In this document: positions 1 to 11,476 of the stretch, piece after piece
Layout: every line of letters starts with the position of its first letter
How positions within the stretch are numbered: position 1 is the first letter of the stretch
DNA from: Larix kaempferi
Lineage: Eukaryota; Streptophyta; Pinopsida; Pinales; Pinaceae
Direction: 5' to 3'
Length of the DNA: 64,000 bases
Assembly: GCA_027924585.1 (NCBI GenBank)
Contig: BSBM01001929.1
Span: forward strand, 248,001 to 312,000
Notes under the pieces: model-generated
What the model was told of the DNA's origin: nothing
Databases searched by the model: none
Seen by the model: only the letters and a program-made list of their open reading frames with translations
Position numbers and translations under genes: made by a program

Positions 1-522
1 TCAGGAATCTCTACTCAGACCAGAGTTAAGCACGAGGTCACGAGAGGTTGGTTGCAAAGATAGCCCTCCAATACTGACTAAACGTGGGATATATTTCCAG
101 GATTTGTTCGTGTATGGGGGCTCTTGAGGGATCTGTACCTCTTGATTTTTGGGCTTAGCTACCCTTCCCATACGATGGATCCCACCGGCAACTATCCCCC
201 TGAGCATTGGTTATATTGTGGTGACCTTAGTTGCTTCACCTAGGTATCACATAGGGTGTTTGCAGTGGTTATACTATGTGTATCCTGAGTGAGATAGGGG
301 TTGGACAACATAGTTTCCTGTTGTATAGATATTTGACCCTGTGCACACAGTGAAGTCTAGGAACCCTTCTAATTGATTTTGTTACCTCCAGTTATAGTTT
401 GGGAGTCTCAAGCCTCTCCTAGGAGAGACATACCAGCTATAGTGTCGAGAGGTCTCTTGAGCCAGTCCTGTTTGTGTGCATTTGGCTGTAGATTCTTTAG
501 GTGTGTGCTCTTTGATCGATAG
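1..522. other. Leader of the Tat-like element, no gene seen
   Basis: There is no recognisable coding sequence on either strand. A short minus-strand open stretch (1-207) matches nothing I know. By position this is the untranslated leader or the extreme 5' part of gag. No LTR end or primer binding site is visible. Confidence 0.4.
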
Positions 523-2477
523 TTGGCCATTAGGAGGCATTCTGTTATTTGGATTTATCATGGAGCGAGTTCCACCTCTCCGTTGGTCTTTTCATTAGTT
601 GGTTTACCAGCTGACAAGGTAGTATGTACTTTTCATAAGAGACATCGGGAGATCCCCTCTGATACTTTTGATAAGTACGAAGAACTTCGCAAGTACCTCA
701 TGGATTTTGCAGGAATTCCTGTGACTCCGTTAGTGGATGTCGATGGACAACCCGTTCCTTCTACTCCTAGGGATCTTGGAGGGGAAGGTTCACCCCCACA
801 TGTCAATTTTGCAAGTTTTGGGCCATATCCACCCCCGGAACAAAACCCATATCATGGTACATACACTCAGGGATTACGATATGGGATGCCAGATCTGAAT
901 GACACAACGAACCCTTCAACCACTAGTGATTATTCACTTGGTATGCCTAGTCTTAATTCGAATGTTACATCCACTTCATCGGGTAGTCAAGCTAATACTA
1001 GCCTTGTAGATGCAGGAACTGCCCCTCCTAGGGGTGGTGCCACCCATTCTGCTCCCTCCGGGGGCGGCACAACCACTTATGCTCCCTCCGGGGGTGAAAC
1101 ATCCATTTCTACTCCGCCCGAGGGCTACACGACTTTTTTCGCTCCATTTCAATTTATGTCTAGTCATGTCCCTTCAGCTTCTACAACTGTTGGGGGAGGA
1201 CCACGTTCTAGGACTGCCCCTTATTTCAGTGGGAACACTTCACATAACACGAATCACGTTACACAACCTAACACGCAGGTCTCTACACATATACCTTTGA
1301 CTACAACCACGACTGCTAACTAGCATGTCCCTCCTAACACTGGGGAAAGGTACATTCCCAACAATGGGGGTGGGAACATTCCCGACACTTGAGGAGGGAA
1401 CATACCCTACACTGGGGGTGGGCACATTCCCAACACTAGGGGTCGTCACATTCCCAACACTCGAGGGGGGTACATTCCCAACGTTGGGGGTGGAAATATA
1501 CCTTATAATTACGGTCATTACTCAATTGCTCCTTCTACAACTAGCACTTATATGCCCCATCAACATGGTGGCAATCCTTCTTGTAATGCAGCTGGTTATG
1601 GTCCTTATTACAACCTTCCTCACCAGGGTGCTCACAACACTTATATACCTTCGTACCCATATACAGATCAGGGTGGGGGTGGTTATCATCCCTATGGTCA
1701 TGGTTAGGGTTCATATCATCCCTACAATCTGCAAGTTCAGCCTCTTTTGGGAGCTTTTAATACAGCATCACAGCCACCACTCGCGTTTCTTGCTCGTTTG
1801 AACTTACCCGAACGTTCGAAGCTTACGAATGATCTAGTGTGTCACAATCCTTCTTGGCCTCCAGTCCCTACCAAACTCCCTTCTGACATTCTGAAGTTCA
1901 AGGGGAAGGGTGGTGAGGATCCGAGTGATCATGTTACGACTTTTCACCTTCGGTGCTCCTCGAATTCTTTAAATCATGACTCTATCCATCTGAGACTATT
2001 TCAACGCACCCTCACGGGGGCAGCCGCGAAGTGGTATGTCATGTTTCCTGGGGAAACTACAAGGGTTTTAATGAGATATCTTTGGTTTTCTTATATCATT
2101 TTCAGTTGCCGGTTCGCTACAATACTAGCACCGATATTTTATCTACCTTTCGCCAGAACAAGGCTACGCACATATCCGATCATATTCAGGAATGGCGTCG
2201 ACAGAAGATGCTAGTGAAAGCCAACATTCCTCTAGATTTTCTATTGGAGTGGTTCCTCAAGTCTTTGATTCCATACATATCTAAGATGTTTCGGTTTCCG
2301 ACATTACAACGGAGGAACAAACTATATTCAAGGCCCAACAACTATATTTACTCTATGCTCAATCGGGCATCCTGTATGACATTATCCCTGACGCACCACG
2401 TTCACGGCATGAAGCCAAGCCCATTCCTGGACCACATGCTGATGGCATCGTGGGATCCACAAGTACTCGACCCATAG
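523..2477 (+). pseudogene. gag: Degraded gag (capsid) of the Tat-like element
   Basis: One frame runs from 523 to about 2060 with stops at 1321 (TAG), 1390 (TGA) and 1705 (TAG). Reading then continues in another frame to 2477, so there is a frameshift near 2050. The first part is rich in Pro, Gly, Ser and Thr and carries an octapeptide repeat (1336-1503). The retrotransposon-gag core follows, recognised from LTGAAAKWYV and then ISDHIQEWRRQK and FLKSLIPYISKM. Gag would form the cytoplasmic particle that packages element RNA. The capsid core is a confident family match. The long low-complexity N-terminal half is unusual and its role is unknown. Confidence 0.75.
1336..1503 (+). repeat. 24-bp tandem repeat, seven units, encoding an octapeptide in gag
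   Basis: Seven consecutive 24-bp units encode variants of N-T-G-G-G-x-I-P, in phase with gag. The third unit contains an in-frame TGA at 1390. Because the period is a multiple of three and the Ile-Pro ending is kept in every unit, the repeat probably expanded while the frame was translated. Confidence 0.85.
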
Positions 2478-2758
2478 ACTTGGTTACCAATCAAATGAAA
2501 AAAATTTCTATTAGCTAGTCTACCCCTGGATAGGCTCACGCCTCATCCGCTCCTACCCAGTCATCTGATGTTCATTCTATATAGACGGAAAACCCATCAG
2601 GCAACCAACAACCTGGTAGAAAGAAGAAGGGGAGAAACAACCATAAGGGTGGGAATAATTCGAATAATGGAAGTAATCACAATACTCCTAGGAAAGAAAA
2701 TGCCAACCCTCCTCGGGACAGCGAAAATGATGGTGGGGACCGTAAGCCAAGACGTAGA

Positions 2759-4255
2759 GTGAAACTCCCTTGCAAGCTTTGTGGGGAAGATCACGTGACT
2801 CACTTGTGTCCTCAAATTGAGGAAGCATCGAAGCATCTTGCACAGAGCCCAGCCGTGTTGAAAGATCCCCTTCCGCATCATCAAAATATGGCTTTGAATG
2901 CTCCCGCTACTGGCTATGGGACTAATGAAACTACAACATCTTCTTCTCATGCCGGTGGCTACCGATGTGTGAACATGATCCAATATCAGGTTAGTGTTGC
3001 TACTTGTCAACGTGATTATGGTGCACCACAACCGAATATGGGGAATGAGCCCCCTCCTCTTCCTGACACTTCACTGCATATCAAGAAGCCCACTACTATG
3101 CCGTGGATACCGAAAGGTGTTCTTAAGCGCTCGGTGCACAATCCCAATTCCCAAGCCGCCCAGAACTACTTCACTGTAGAAGATTTGGGCCAAACTCTGT
3201 GTGCCATGTCGGCTCTTGAGGTGTTACAGGCATGTCCTTCACAGCGGCATGCCCTTTTATCTGCTTTAGGAGTTCAAGATGAGAGTATCCCTAGCATCAT
3301 TAAATTCAACACTACTGACGTCCAACCTCGCTTACCTTATCATGTGGATTTTCAAATCCATGTGAGGTGCCTAGATAAGTTTGTTAAACGCACGGTGGTT
3401 GACGAAGGTGCTTCTACCTCAGGCATGTCGTTGGATTGTTGGAAGGCTCTTGGCTCTCCTCCCTTGTCTAAATCTATGACCATGCTTACTGCATTCGATG
3501 GTCGGTCGTTCAGGACGCATGGTATTCTCCCTTCCCTTGAAGTCCACTTGGGTTGGAAATCCATGCCTATTGAAGTCGAGGTCGTTAATGCGCCAATCGA
3601 CTACAACCTTCCTTTGGGAAGGAATTGGATCTATGCAATGAAGGCGATAGTATCCTCCGTATTTAGAGTTATTTTCTTTCCTCATGAAGGTAGAATCGTG
3701 ATGGTCGATCAGCTAGATTTCCCTAGTTCTAATTCTGTAGCATCACCTGGAACTGTTGTTCCCCATATCAAAGATTCTCAGTCGGCAACTGGGAACATTG
3801 GTGTAGGATTGTATCCATCCTTGATGGGATCATTCGATTTTCTTGCACCAATTGCGTTTATTGGAACCATTTCTGATAGTGCGTCATCCTCGTTAAATAA
3901 TGTACCTTTCTGGACCTCATATTTTAATGACTCATTGACTTTACCATCCACGAGTGCTTCGTCCGAAGACATTTCGCACATCGGAATGGCTATGTCGTTA
4001 TCCACAGCTGAGCTTTCCTACCGTGAAATTCAACAAGCCACTGCAAAGTCGGATCCATCCTCTTCACGAACAGAGGGGGGAGATCCTGTTATACTTACGG
4101 CATGGGAAAACGACTCGTCTTGCTCGCACGATTTTCTTGATTGTGTTTTTCCTTCAGATGAAACCATCATTGAGGCCATGTGTGGTAGTGAGAGACATTG
4201 GGGAGATTTGCATCATCGCTCTTATTTTCTTCACAGCCTCGATCTCGTTGAGTAG
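2759..4255 (+). pseudogene. Zinc knuckle and aspartic protease region of the Tat-like element
   Basis: This 498-codon open stretch begins with a zinc knuckle variant, CKLCGEDHVTHLC, at residues 5-17 (C-x2-C-x3-H-x4-C, one residue short of the usual C-x2-C-x4-H-x4-C). A basic, Asn-rich stretch lies just upstream in the same frame. The protease active site is near residue 215 (position 3401) and reads DEGAS where D-S/T-G-A is expected. PLGRNWI further on resembles the family's second conserved motif. Residues 300-490 are Ser-rich and match nothing I recognise. The protease would cleave the polyprotein. It is open over its whole length although its neighbours are broken. The ATG at 2759 is only the first in frame, since the true product would be part of gag-pol. 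Confidence 0.7.
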
Positions 4256-4297
4256 GAAGAGTTTAGCACGACTCTTCCTGAGAATGTTGGTCACCCT

Positions 4298-5627
4298 GTG
4301 GATCCTTTGGATTCACATGGGATTTACACGGAGGGGAATATGCCTAATATTTCCCCAACCATACTGATCAACATCTCTTGTACACCCGGAAAGGTAGAGA
4401 ACGTTTATATCGGTGCTGACTATTCTCCGAAAGAGATTCAGCTGTACACCAAACTGTTCAAGGAATTTTGGGATGTTTTTGCCTGGTCATATGAGGAGAT
4501 GTGAGGAAAAGACCCTAGTATTGTCGAACACGAGATTAAGACTTATCCCAATGCTAAGCCGGTTCGGCAACGACTTCGGGCTGTGAATCCTAGGAAGGCA
4601 GCCGCGATCAAGGCATAGGTGGAGAAACTACTTAAAGCTAGTTTCATCTACCCGATTCCTCTTATTGAATGGGTGTCAAATCCCATTCCTGTAGATAAGA
4701 AGCAAGGAACCATCCGCGTACGCACATAATTTCGAGATCTGAAACACGCATGTCTGGAAGACAACTTCCCCACACCATTCATATATCAAATCTTGGATGC
4801 TTGTGCTAGAAGCGAGTTTTTTTCGTTTATGGACGATTTCTCCAGATATAATCAGATCCATATAAAGCCTGAGGACCAACATAAAACTGCTTTCATTTGT
4901 CCTTGGGGTACATTTGCGTACCGGAAGATGCCCTTCGGCCTTAAAAACATCGGAGCTACATTTCAACGTTCTATATCCTACGCATTTCACGACCTTAAGT
5001 GAATAGTGGAGGCATAGTTGGATGATCTTGCCTGCCATTCTCGTAAGAGAGTGGACCACCCCAAACACCTTCGTCTTATTTTCGAAAGATTTCGATGTTA
5101 CAAGATTCATTTGAATCCCAATAAATGCATCTTTGTCATGAGAACGGGTCGCCTTTTAGGGTTCATAGTTTCACAAGAGGGTATAAGAGTCGATCCTCTT
5201 AAGGTTGAGGCAATGCTTCAGTTGCCTCCCCCACGTAATCTAATTCAACTTCAGAGCCTCCAAGGGAGAGCCACTTTTTCTACGACGCGTTGTAGTGAAT
5301 TATGCTAGTCTTACCAAAGGTTTTGCGCGTCTGTTGAAGAAGGACACACCATTTATCTGGGATGAGCGAGCCCAATAGTCTTTTGATGCTTTGAAGAAAT
5401 CTTTGGTATTGACCCCTCTGCTTAGTCCACCCGACTTTGCTATAGATTTCTTGCTTTATGTGGCAACATCTCTTGAGACGATTGGCATGGTCTTAGTTCA
5501 GGTAGATGATGTGCTCCAAGAGCATGTCATCTATTATCTTAGTCGAAATTTAGTAGACATTGAGCTGAGATACACTCATGTGGAGAAGTTGGCACTTGAA
5601 ACTATTCATGCAATCCAATGTTTATGA
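4298..5627 (+). pseudogene. pol: Reverse transcriptase and first RNase H of the Tat-like element
   Basis: RT motifs appear in order: FMDDFSRYNQIHIKPEDQ, then RKMPFGLKNIGATFQR, the catalytic box as LDDLA, and the thumb start LLGFIVSQEGIRVDP. Stops occur at 4502, 4616, 4727, 5000 and 5015, and there is a frameshift near 5270. RNase H follows at 5391-5627, with VIYYLSRNLVDIELRYT and EKLALETIHA resembling the gypsy RNase H core. RT copies element RNA into cDNA and RNase H removes the template RNA. The catalytic Asp pair is kept, but the frame is unusable. Confidence 0.8.
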
Positions 5628-5765
5628 CATTACATCATGCTCAAGAAAACCACTGTTATAGCACACATCAATCCATTTCAGTTCGTGCTATCATGACGTC
5701 TGATAGGGGGGAAGTACAATAAATGGATTGTTATTCTTCAGGAGTTTGATCTTGATTTTGCTTCA

Positions 5766-7127
5766 GTGAAATCCTTGGTTTTCACTGAGCTCATGTCATA
5801 TTTTCAACGACTTGATGAGGACATCATCCATGAAGATTCCTTTGTGGATGAGCGCTTATTTCTTATCTCATTGTTGGACCCGTGGTATGGGGATATCATC
5901 ATATATATTCAAAATTTGAAGTTCCCTTCGCACAATTCATGGAATGAACAATGGCGTGTGAGACACCATGCTAAAGATTATGTCATCGTCGGTGACACTT
6001 TGTATCATTGAGGAAAGGACTCCATTCTTCATTGTTGTTTGACTCATAAAGAAGCGAAGTGTGTGCTTTATGACTGCCACAGTCGGGAATGTGGTGGTCA
6101 CTGATTTGGTCTTGAGACAACCCAACGTATTATTCGAGCTGGGTACTTTTGGCCTTCGATCTCTAAATATTGTATGAACACTGTGAAGAGATGTCACCCT
6201 TGCCAGGTGTTTTCTCGAAATATACACTCGCATCCAGCGCCCCTTCATCCGATCGCCACCATCGGTCCCTTCACTAAGTGGGGGGTGGATTTTATGGATT
6301 GCAAACCAGCTTCAACTGGGGGGCATCACCATATCATTGTGGCCATGGAATACTTTTCCAAATGGGATGAGGCCACGCCTACCATAAAATCCGATGGTGA
6401 TACAACAACCCATTTCATATTCAATCAGATTATCGCTCGGTTCGGTATTCCGAAAGAGATTGTCACTTCCCATGGCAGTCACTTTCAGAACAAGATGATG
6501 GCGGATTTTTCACTCAAGCTTGGGTTTCGTCAAGAGCATTCATCTTCTTATTACCCCCAAGCAAATGGTCAAGTTGAGGTAGTCAATAAGTCCTTAAACA
6601 CCATTTTCCAACATACGATCCAGCAAAGCAAGAGCAACTAGCATATTCTGTTATATCCTACTTTGTGGGCATATTGAACTCTAGTTAAGACTGCCACCGA
6701 GTTCTCACCATTTCATCTAGTACACGGTGTGGAGTCTATTTTACCAATTGAATGCGAGATCCCTTTGTTAAAACTATCCATAGAGCTCCTACCTGATACG
6801 TCGGGTGTTGAGCAATGTTTGATCCACCTTGAGCAGCTTTACGAGCAACGTCGAGATGTCGACGTGCATATAGATGCCAATAAGCATCGTTTCAAGGTTC
6901 AATATGATAGTTCTGTCTGTCCCTGGTAGTATGTTGAAGGTGACTTGGTCCTCTTGTATGAACAAGCTAAGGAACCCCTGGGGGCAGGCAAGTTTAACCC
7001 AATGTGGCACGGTCCTTACATAGTGAGGCATGTCCTTGAGAAAGGATCCTACGAATTGGAATATTATGAAGGGAACACTTTGAAGGAGCCTAGAAATGGG
7101 CTCTACCTCAAGCGGTATTACGCTTGA
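5766..7127 (+). pseudogene. int: Integrase of the Tat-like element
   Basis: The zinc-binding N-terminus is recognisable from HSRECGGHFGLETTQRIIRA to RCHPCQVF. The catalytic core has WGVDFMDCK (first Asp). The second expected Asp lies in IVTSHGSHF, where Ser replaces it. The Glu is kept in NGQVEVVNKS. The C-terminal part ends with GPYIVRHVLEKGSYEL and a stop at 7125. Stops at 6009, 6639, 6675 and 6927 break the frame. The enzyme would join cDNA ends to host DNA. The lost Asp alone would abolish that. Confidence 0.8.
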
Positions 7128-7276
7128 GCTTCTAGTGCGAGCTAATACTTTTGTATACTAGTGTATAGTTGCTTCTGTACATAGTTTAGATTTCTTTTGG
7201 TTGTTTGGGTCTGTTGATTAGCTTCTGTTTGATTGAAAGATGTCAGCAGAATATCTTGTGTTTTTTGGGATTCGCA

Positions 7277-7666
7277 GATGGTGCTAGCCATCATACGTAG
7301 CAACTCGCTTCTGCTGTGTGGGTTATTTATTCACCAGACCACCAGATTGTGTCTTCGGGAGGGGCCTGTCTCGGTCCTACATCCAACAATGTGGTTGAGT
7401 ACAGTGCCATAGTTGAGCTACTTCGGGATGCCATCTCGCATGGTATCCAGTCTTTAGAAGTCTGCCTAGATTCACAATTGGTAGTGTCTCAATTGAATGG
7501 CCAGTATCACGTGAGGGACCCTACATTACTACGGAGGTTCTTAAAGGTAAGACTCTTGGAGCGTCATTTTGTTTCCATTATGTACATTCATGTTCCAAGA
7601 TGTTTTAATTTTGTATCTAATGCATATGCTAATTATGTCCTAGATTGGAATTTGTCTCATCAATAA
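7277..7666 (+). pseudogene. Second, archaeal-type RNase H placed after the integrase
   Basis: The frame opens with FADGAS, matching the first catalytic Asp of RNase HI. One stop at 7298 interrupts it. It continues with WVIYSPDHQIVSSGG, NNVVEYSAIVELL (catalytic Glu) and EVCLDSQLVVSQLNGQY (catalytic Asp), and ends at 7664. This arrangement matches archaeal/plant-type RNase H (RVT_3-like) domains, distinct from the gypsy RNase H at 5391-5627. It starts 150 bases after the integrase stop in another frame. Dual RNase H is known for Tat elements. Its position behind integrase is the notable point. Confidence 0.75.
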
Positions 7667-8733
7667 AGAAGCACACAAATAAACATTCATTCATGCATGT
7701 GTACATACACATATAGTAGAATCGGAGAATCATAGTTTTTTATATAAATAACATGTCCAAAAATGTAGTGTCACAGTACAAAACTGGATCCCGTAGCTCT
7801 CAAAAATATACATAATCGGTACAAAATATGGGACTCTGAGATATCTAAGCCCTAGGAGGCCTAGCTTCCTCAGCAAGATGTGTCTGATAATAATAATGTA
7901 TTATTTGGGCTATGCACCGCAGTAGCCTCACCCAGGGGCCCAGTAATCCCACAACGTGTCGTTACATTGCCTCTGGAAGATGCTCTACCTCGATCATGGG
8001 TACTCTGGTGGTAATATGGGATAGGTTGACCCATATTGTCTCTAACGTGCACTCTGCTAAAGAGCTGGCTACCTCTCCACTCCTTCCACGGTGACGATGT
8101 CTCGGGAAACCATCTGGTCTTCGCGGACCAGCATCTGCGAGCAAACAGTGGAATGTCAATATGTGATACTACACCAAATTTTTTTTTGCATTTTCATATA
8201 TAATCAAAAATCCCAAAAAACTAAATATACAAAACATAAAAAGAGTAACATACCGATGTCTTCGAACACAGCCCCTAGAGGAAGCAACATGTCGCGATCA
8301 CCACAGAAGTCTATCCCAGCATATGGGAAGTTGTCAATGGCTATGAACTGTCGGTCCCACCAGTCGAAGAAATCATCTGTATTTGGTGATGCCTATCGGC
8401 CACCACCCTGTCGTGTCAATACCTCTTCCCACTGGGTCAGGGTTGGGTCACGGAGACTATGAGGAGGGACTTCAACCCTCGGACTAAGCCCCGAAACTCT
8501 CTCAAAGAAAAAGCTGCATAGTATACTGCCATACCCGAATTTCTTTGCCTCCCCACACTTGCACTCCGTTAACTAGGTCTTCATAGACACCAGTAACATT
8601 GTGCACCATTCATATATCATGGGCCGCATGCACTCTGTGACGTAGAACATCACCAAACTAGAATCCTGGTGTAGAGCTGTTGAACCTATAATCCCGACGA
8701 GAGTGAACACTATGATCTTCATGCTCAAACTGA
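7667..8733. other. Post-pol spacer with degraded antisense coding remnants
   Basis: No plus-strand gene is seen. Minus-strand open stretches at 7870-8052 and 7962-8159 have codon-like composition and lie downstream, on the minus strand, of the antisense ORF at 8734-9111. They may be its broken C-terminal exons, but I recognise no motif. A T-rich run lies at 8178-8188. Confidence 0.35.
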
Positions 8734-9111
8734 CTATGGCCCCAATGGGTACTTGGTCCCCACTTTTTGGGTATTGGGAAGACAGTGCTGCTCTATATAG
8801 TTGGGAATGGTGATCCCACCTCCTACAGTGTGAGATCGAAGGCTATCCACCTCCCCTCGGTGGGATAATCCTGCAATGAAATATATGTCATCCACCTCTA
8901 AGGAGAGTGTTTGACCATCCATGTTGAAATTTTGTGCATCTACGTCCCAGTAGTCTATCAACCAATGGAGCAATTGGTTTTGGGCCCACAAACCCCCAAT
9001 GCTCGAGAATTTGAAAATCCCACATGCTTGTAATGCTTGTTGCGCAGGAAAATCTTGGCGGGCAGCCTCATCCACAAGATCATGCTCTCTTTCCCTCCAC
9101 TCCAGAACCAT
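8734..9111 (-). pseudogene. Antisense accessory ORF of the Tat-like element (plant-mobile-domain-like)
   Basis: A 125-codon minus-strand frame starts at an ATG near 9111. It contains LLHWLIDYWDVDAQNF, then MDGQTLSLEVDDIYFIAGLS and HRGEVDSLRSH. This succession (W-x-x-E/D...F, G-x-x-x-L-x-L-E-x-D-x-I, GLS-x-x-G) resembles the N-terminus of the plant mobile domain and of antisense ORFs known from Tat elements. The downstream part is fragmented, so the protein is probably truncated. The function of these ORFs is not established. The family assignment is from pattern memory and needs a profile search. Confidence 0.6.
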
Positions 9112-11464
9112 CCTGGAGGAAGAAACACAAGTTGTTTAGCTTTTAGCATTTAAAAAATCAACTTCATGGCCGTACCCGTGGGCAACTGAGCAAACAAAGG
9201 CATCCACCCAAGGTCAATGCAAGTATTGAGTGCATCTAGACAGCCCTACTCGCAACCTATATACTTATAGCCCACGTACAGCGCCGTGGAGAAGTAGGGC
9301 TGCCCAATAAAAAATTTGGACGACTAAAAATTGAAATAAAAGCTATCAAATGAAAGAGGGGGGTGAGATGACTAACCTGCTCCAGACGGTTCGACAAATG
9401 GATGCCCGTAGCTCCCAGAATCAACGACTGAAATCCAACGTGAAAACTAACCAAAAAATCCAATTTGGGTAAAAAGTGAAAATGAATTGTAAATTGTAAT
9501 TTTTTATTACTATTTATAGTTTTTAAAACCCACTTTCCTATAGTTTTCGCTGTTTTAAGATGTTTTGACTAATGTTTCATCTTGGAGTACTATTTTGAAC
9601 ATATTTCTTCGACGAGAGTTGTTTTCGACCGTTTCGCGCCTACGGCAGGTATATTTCACACCCGTCATATAGGTTAGATGTCATTTTCACCTACATTTTG
9701 CATTTGACCTTTGACCATTTGTCATAAACCCTAGGTGCGACCCCGCTTTGTAACCGGCATGGAACCTTCACATTGTTAGAGAAGTGTCGTTATTTGGCGG
9801 TAGGGCCTGTCCGAACATGGGTTCCCTAGTTAGAACCTTTTTTTGCTTTTAGCGCCCATGCAGTTGTTTCTCTTTAGGATCAGGGGTCCTTTGTAGTTAC
9901 GCCATGACTTTGTGATAAAGACTCATACTCTACTTTGTCTTATGTTGGACATCTCCCATAAGGAATCCTAAGTTTTTTTACCAAGTTGTGATTGCATTGC
10001 ATCATCCTACTTGCTGCTTGAGCCTTATGTCGGCTCCCGCTTACTCAATTGTCAGCGCAGTTCCTGAGCACTTTCCTTGCCAAGCCTCACGGAGCTTTCA
10101 TTTGCCTTTTGCAATTTGATGACCTTTTGACCCTGAGGGAACACCCCCCCGAGTGTCCACATCCTGCACATGCTTCCTTGCATTGATCATAGGTATGTTC
10201 CACTGCTTGGGACTAGTCTCCTCGCTATTTGACACTCGTTCCCTCAATTGTTGTACTATAAGCAATTTTATTCTTTTTCAAGCTTTCCAAATATGACAAA
10301 GACCAAAAAAATCAAGTATTCCAAAAATCCGAACGGGAAAATATTTACTTCTTTTTGTTGGCAGCTGTTGTGTCTCCTTTAAACAGAGCATTCATTCCAC
10401 TCCATACATTATGAGTCAGGATTATAGTCATACCGTAGGAGTTGTACTCGTTTCTCAGTTTCACTCCATCGACTGGTTAAACTTCCAGTCATTATGAATC
10501 CCTCTTTTGTTGATGCCTCCTGCATCGCAGAGTGTTATTATTCGAGTCGATGCTGCCTGATTCTATCCATCTGCTCATGCTCTTGTTCAAAGGAAGTCCT
10601 GAAACCAGAGTCAGCCACTCCTCAGATCTCTTGACTATTGCATGTCGGCCATCCTTATTGAGTCAGTCCATTCATTCAAGTTCTTCCAAATCTTTCAGCG
10701 TAGCTGTTACCTCGTGCTGGTTGATGGGGGATCCCTTAATGCCCTCCTTCTAGCGAGTTTCGTTCCATCAACTTCAACTTAGTTATTCTGGAATTGAGAC
10801 TTAGAGTCGGTTGAGTACCTTGAGGCTTGCAGTCATTAGTGGTAGGTTCTCTTTCCATTGACAATTTTGGGAATACATCAATGTCCCCTGTTCGATGGAT
10901 TCATCTTAGTGTTCGACCTCAACACATCTATTCACACTTTGGTGATTGTACTATGTGCCTTGATTCCCATTTTCATTATCAGTGGGTTATCTCACGTCTG
11001 TTAACGGTATACATCATTGACCGGTAATCAGACGATGTCACATCAGGTTTGACTTCAACACATTTATTCACTTGATGGGACTTGCACCGCAGACGATTTG
11101 TGTAGAATACCCCAGATGTTAGTAGCATTCGATATGCTACTCTAGATCGTGACTGTATTCATGAGATCATGTTTCTCATACTTCAGCAGTTTGTACCTCC
11201 AGTATTGCACCAGTTGTTTCCTTTTTTAGTAGGAGACCATATCTTACTGTATGGATCATCACTATGATCACTTATGACACATATTCACTATATACTGCCT
11301 GCCATGGCCATTGTATCATATTGTTGTATTATACCGACATGTACTCAGAGATATTATTGTATTATGACGAGTGAGCTACTCTCTCCATTTTTGTCGCCAT
11401 CACTCCACTTCTGAGATTTATAATGTATTTCGGCCATTGTAGTACCTTCTCTGACCTCACACGT
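9112..11464. other. Long non-coding 3' region of the Tat-like element
   Basis: About 2.3 kb with only short open stretches (such as 10532-10753), none with a recognisable motif. Its position between the antisense ORF and the polypurine tract makes it the element's 3' untranslated region. I see no internal repeat or insertion in it. Confidence 0.5.
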
Positions 11465-11476
11465 TAGGGGGGCATC
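11465..11476 (+). promoter_or_regulatory. Polypurine tract (plus-strand primer site)
   Basis: TAGGGGGGCATC immediately precedes the TGTTAC start of the LTR. A G-rich tract in this position primes plus-strand DNA synthesis in LTR retrotransposons. Confidence 0.6.

Noticed and set aside
1010-1801. Overlapping open stretches in other frames of gag (1010-1300, 1325-1801, minus 1240-1518)
   Set aside because: They are shadows of the Pro/Gly repeat region. The 24-bp period keeps every frame open.
8091-8462. 123-codon plus-strand frame in the Tat 3' region
   Set aside because: It has no motif and overlaps likely antisense remnants.
10532-11027. Short plus-strand frames in the Tat 3' region
   Set aside because: They are 66-73 codons, without motif, in a non-coding stretch with average stop density.
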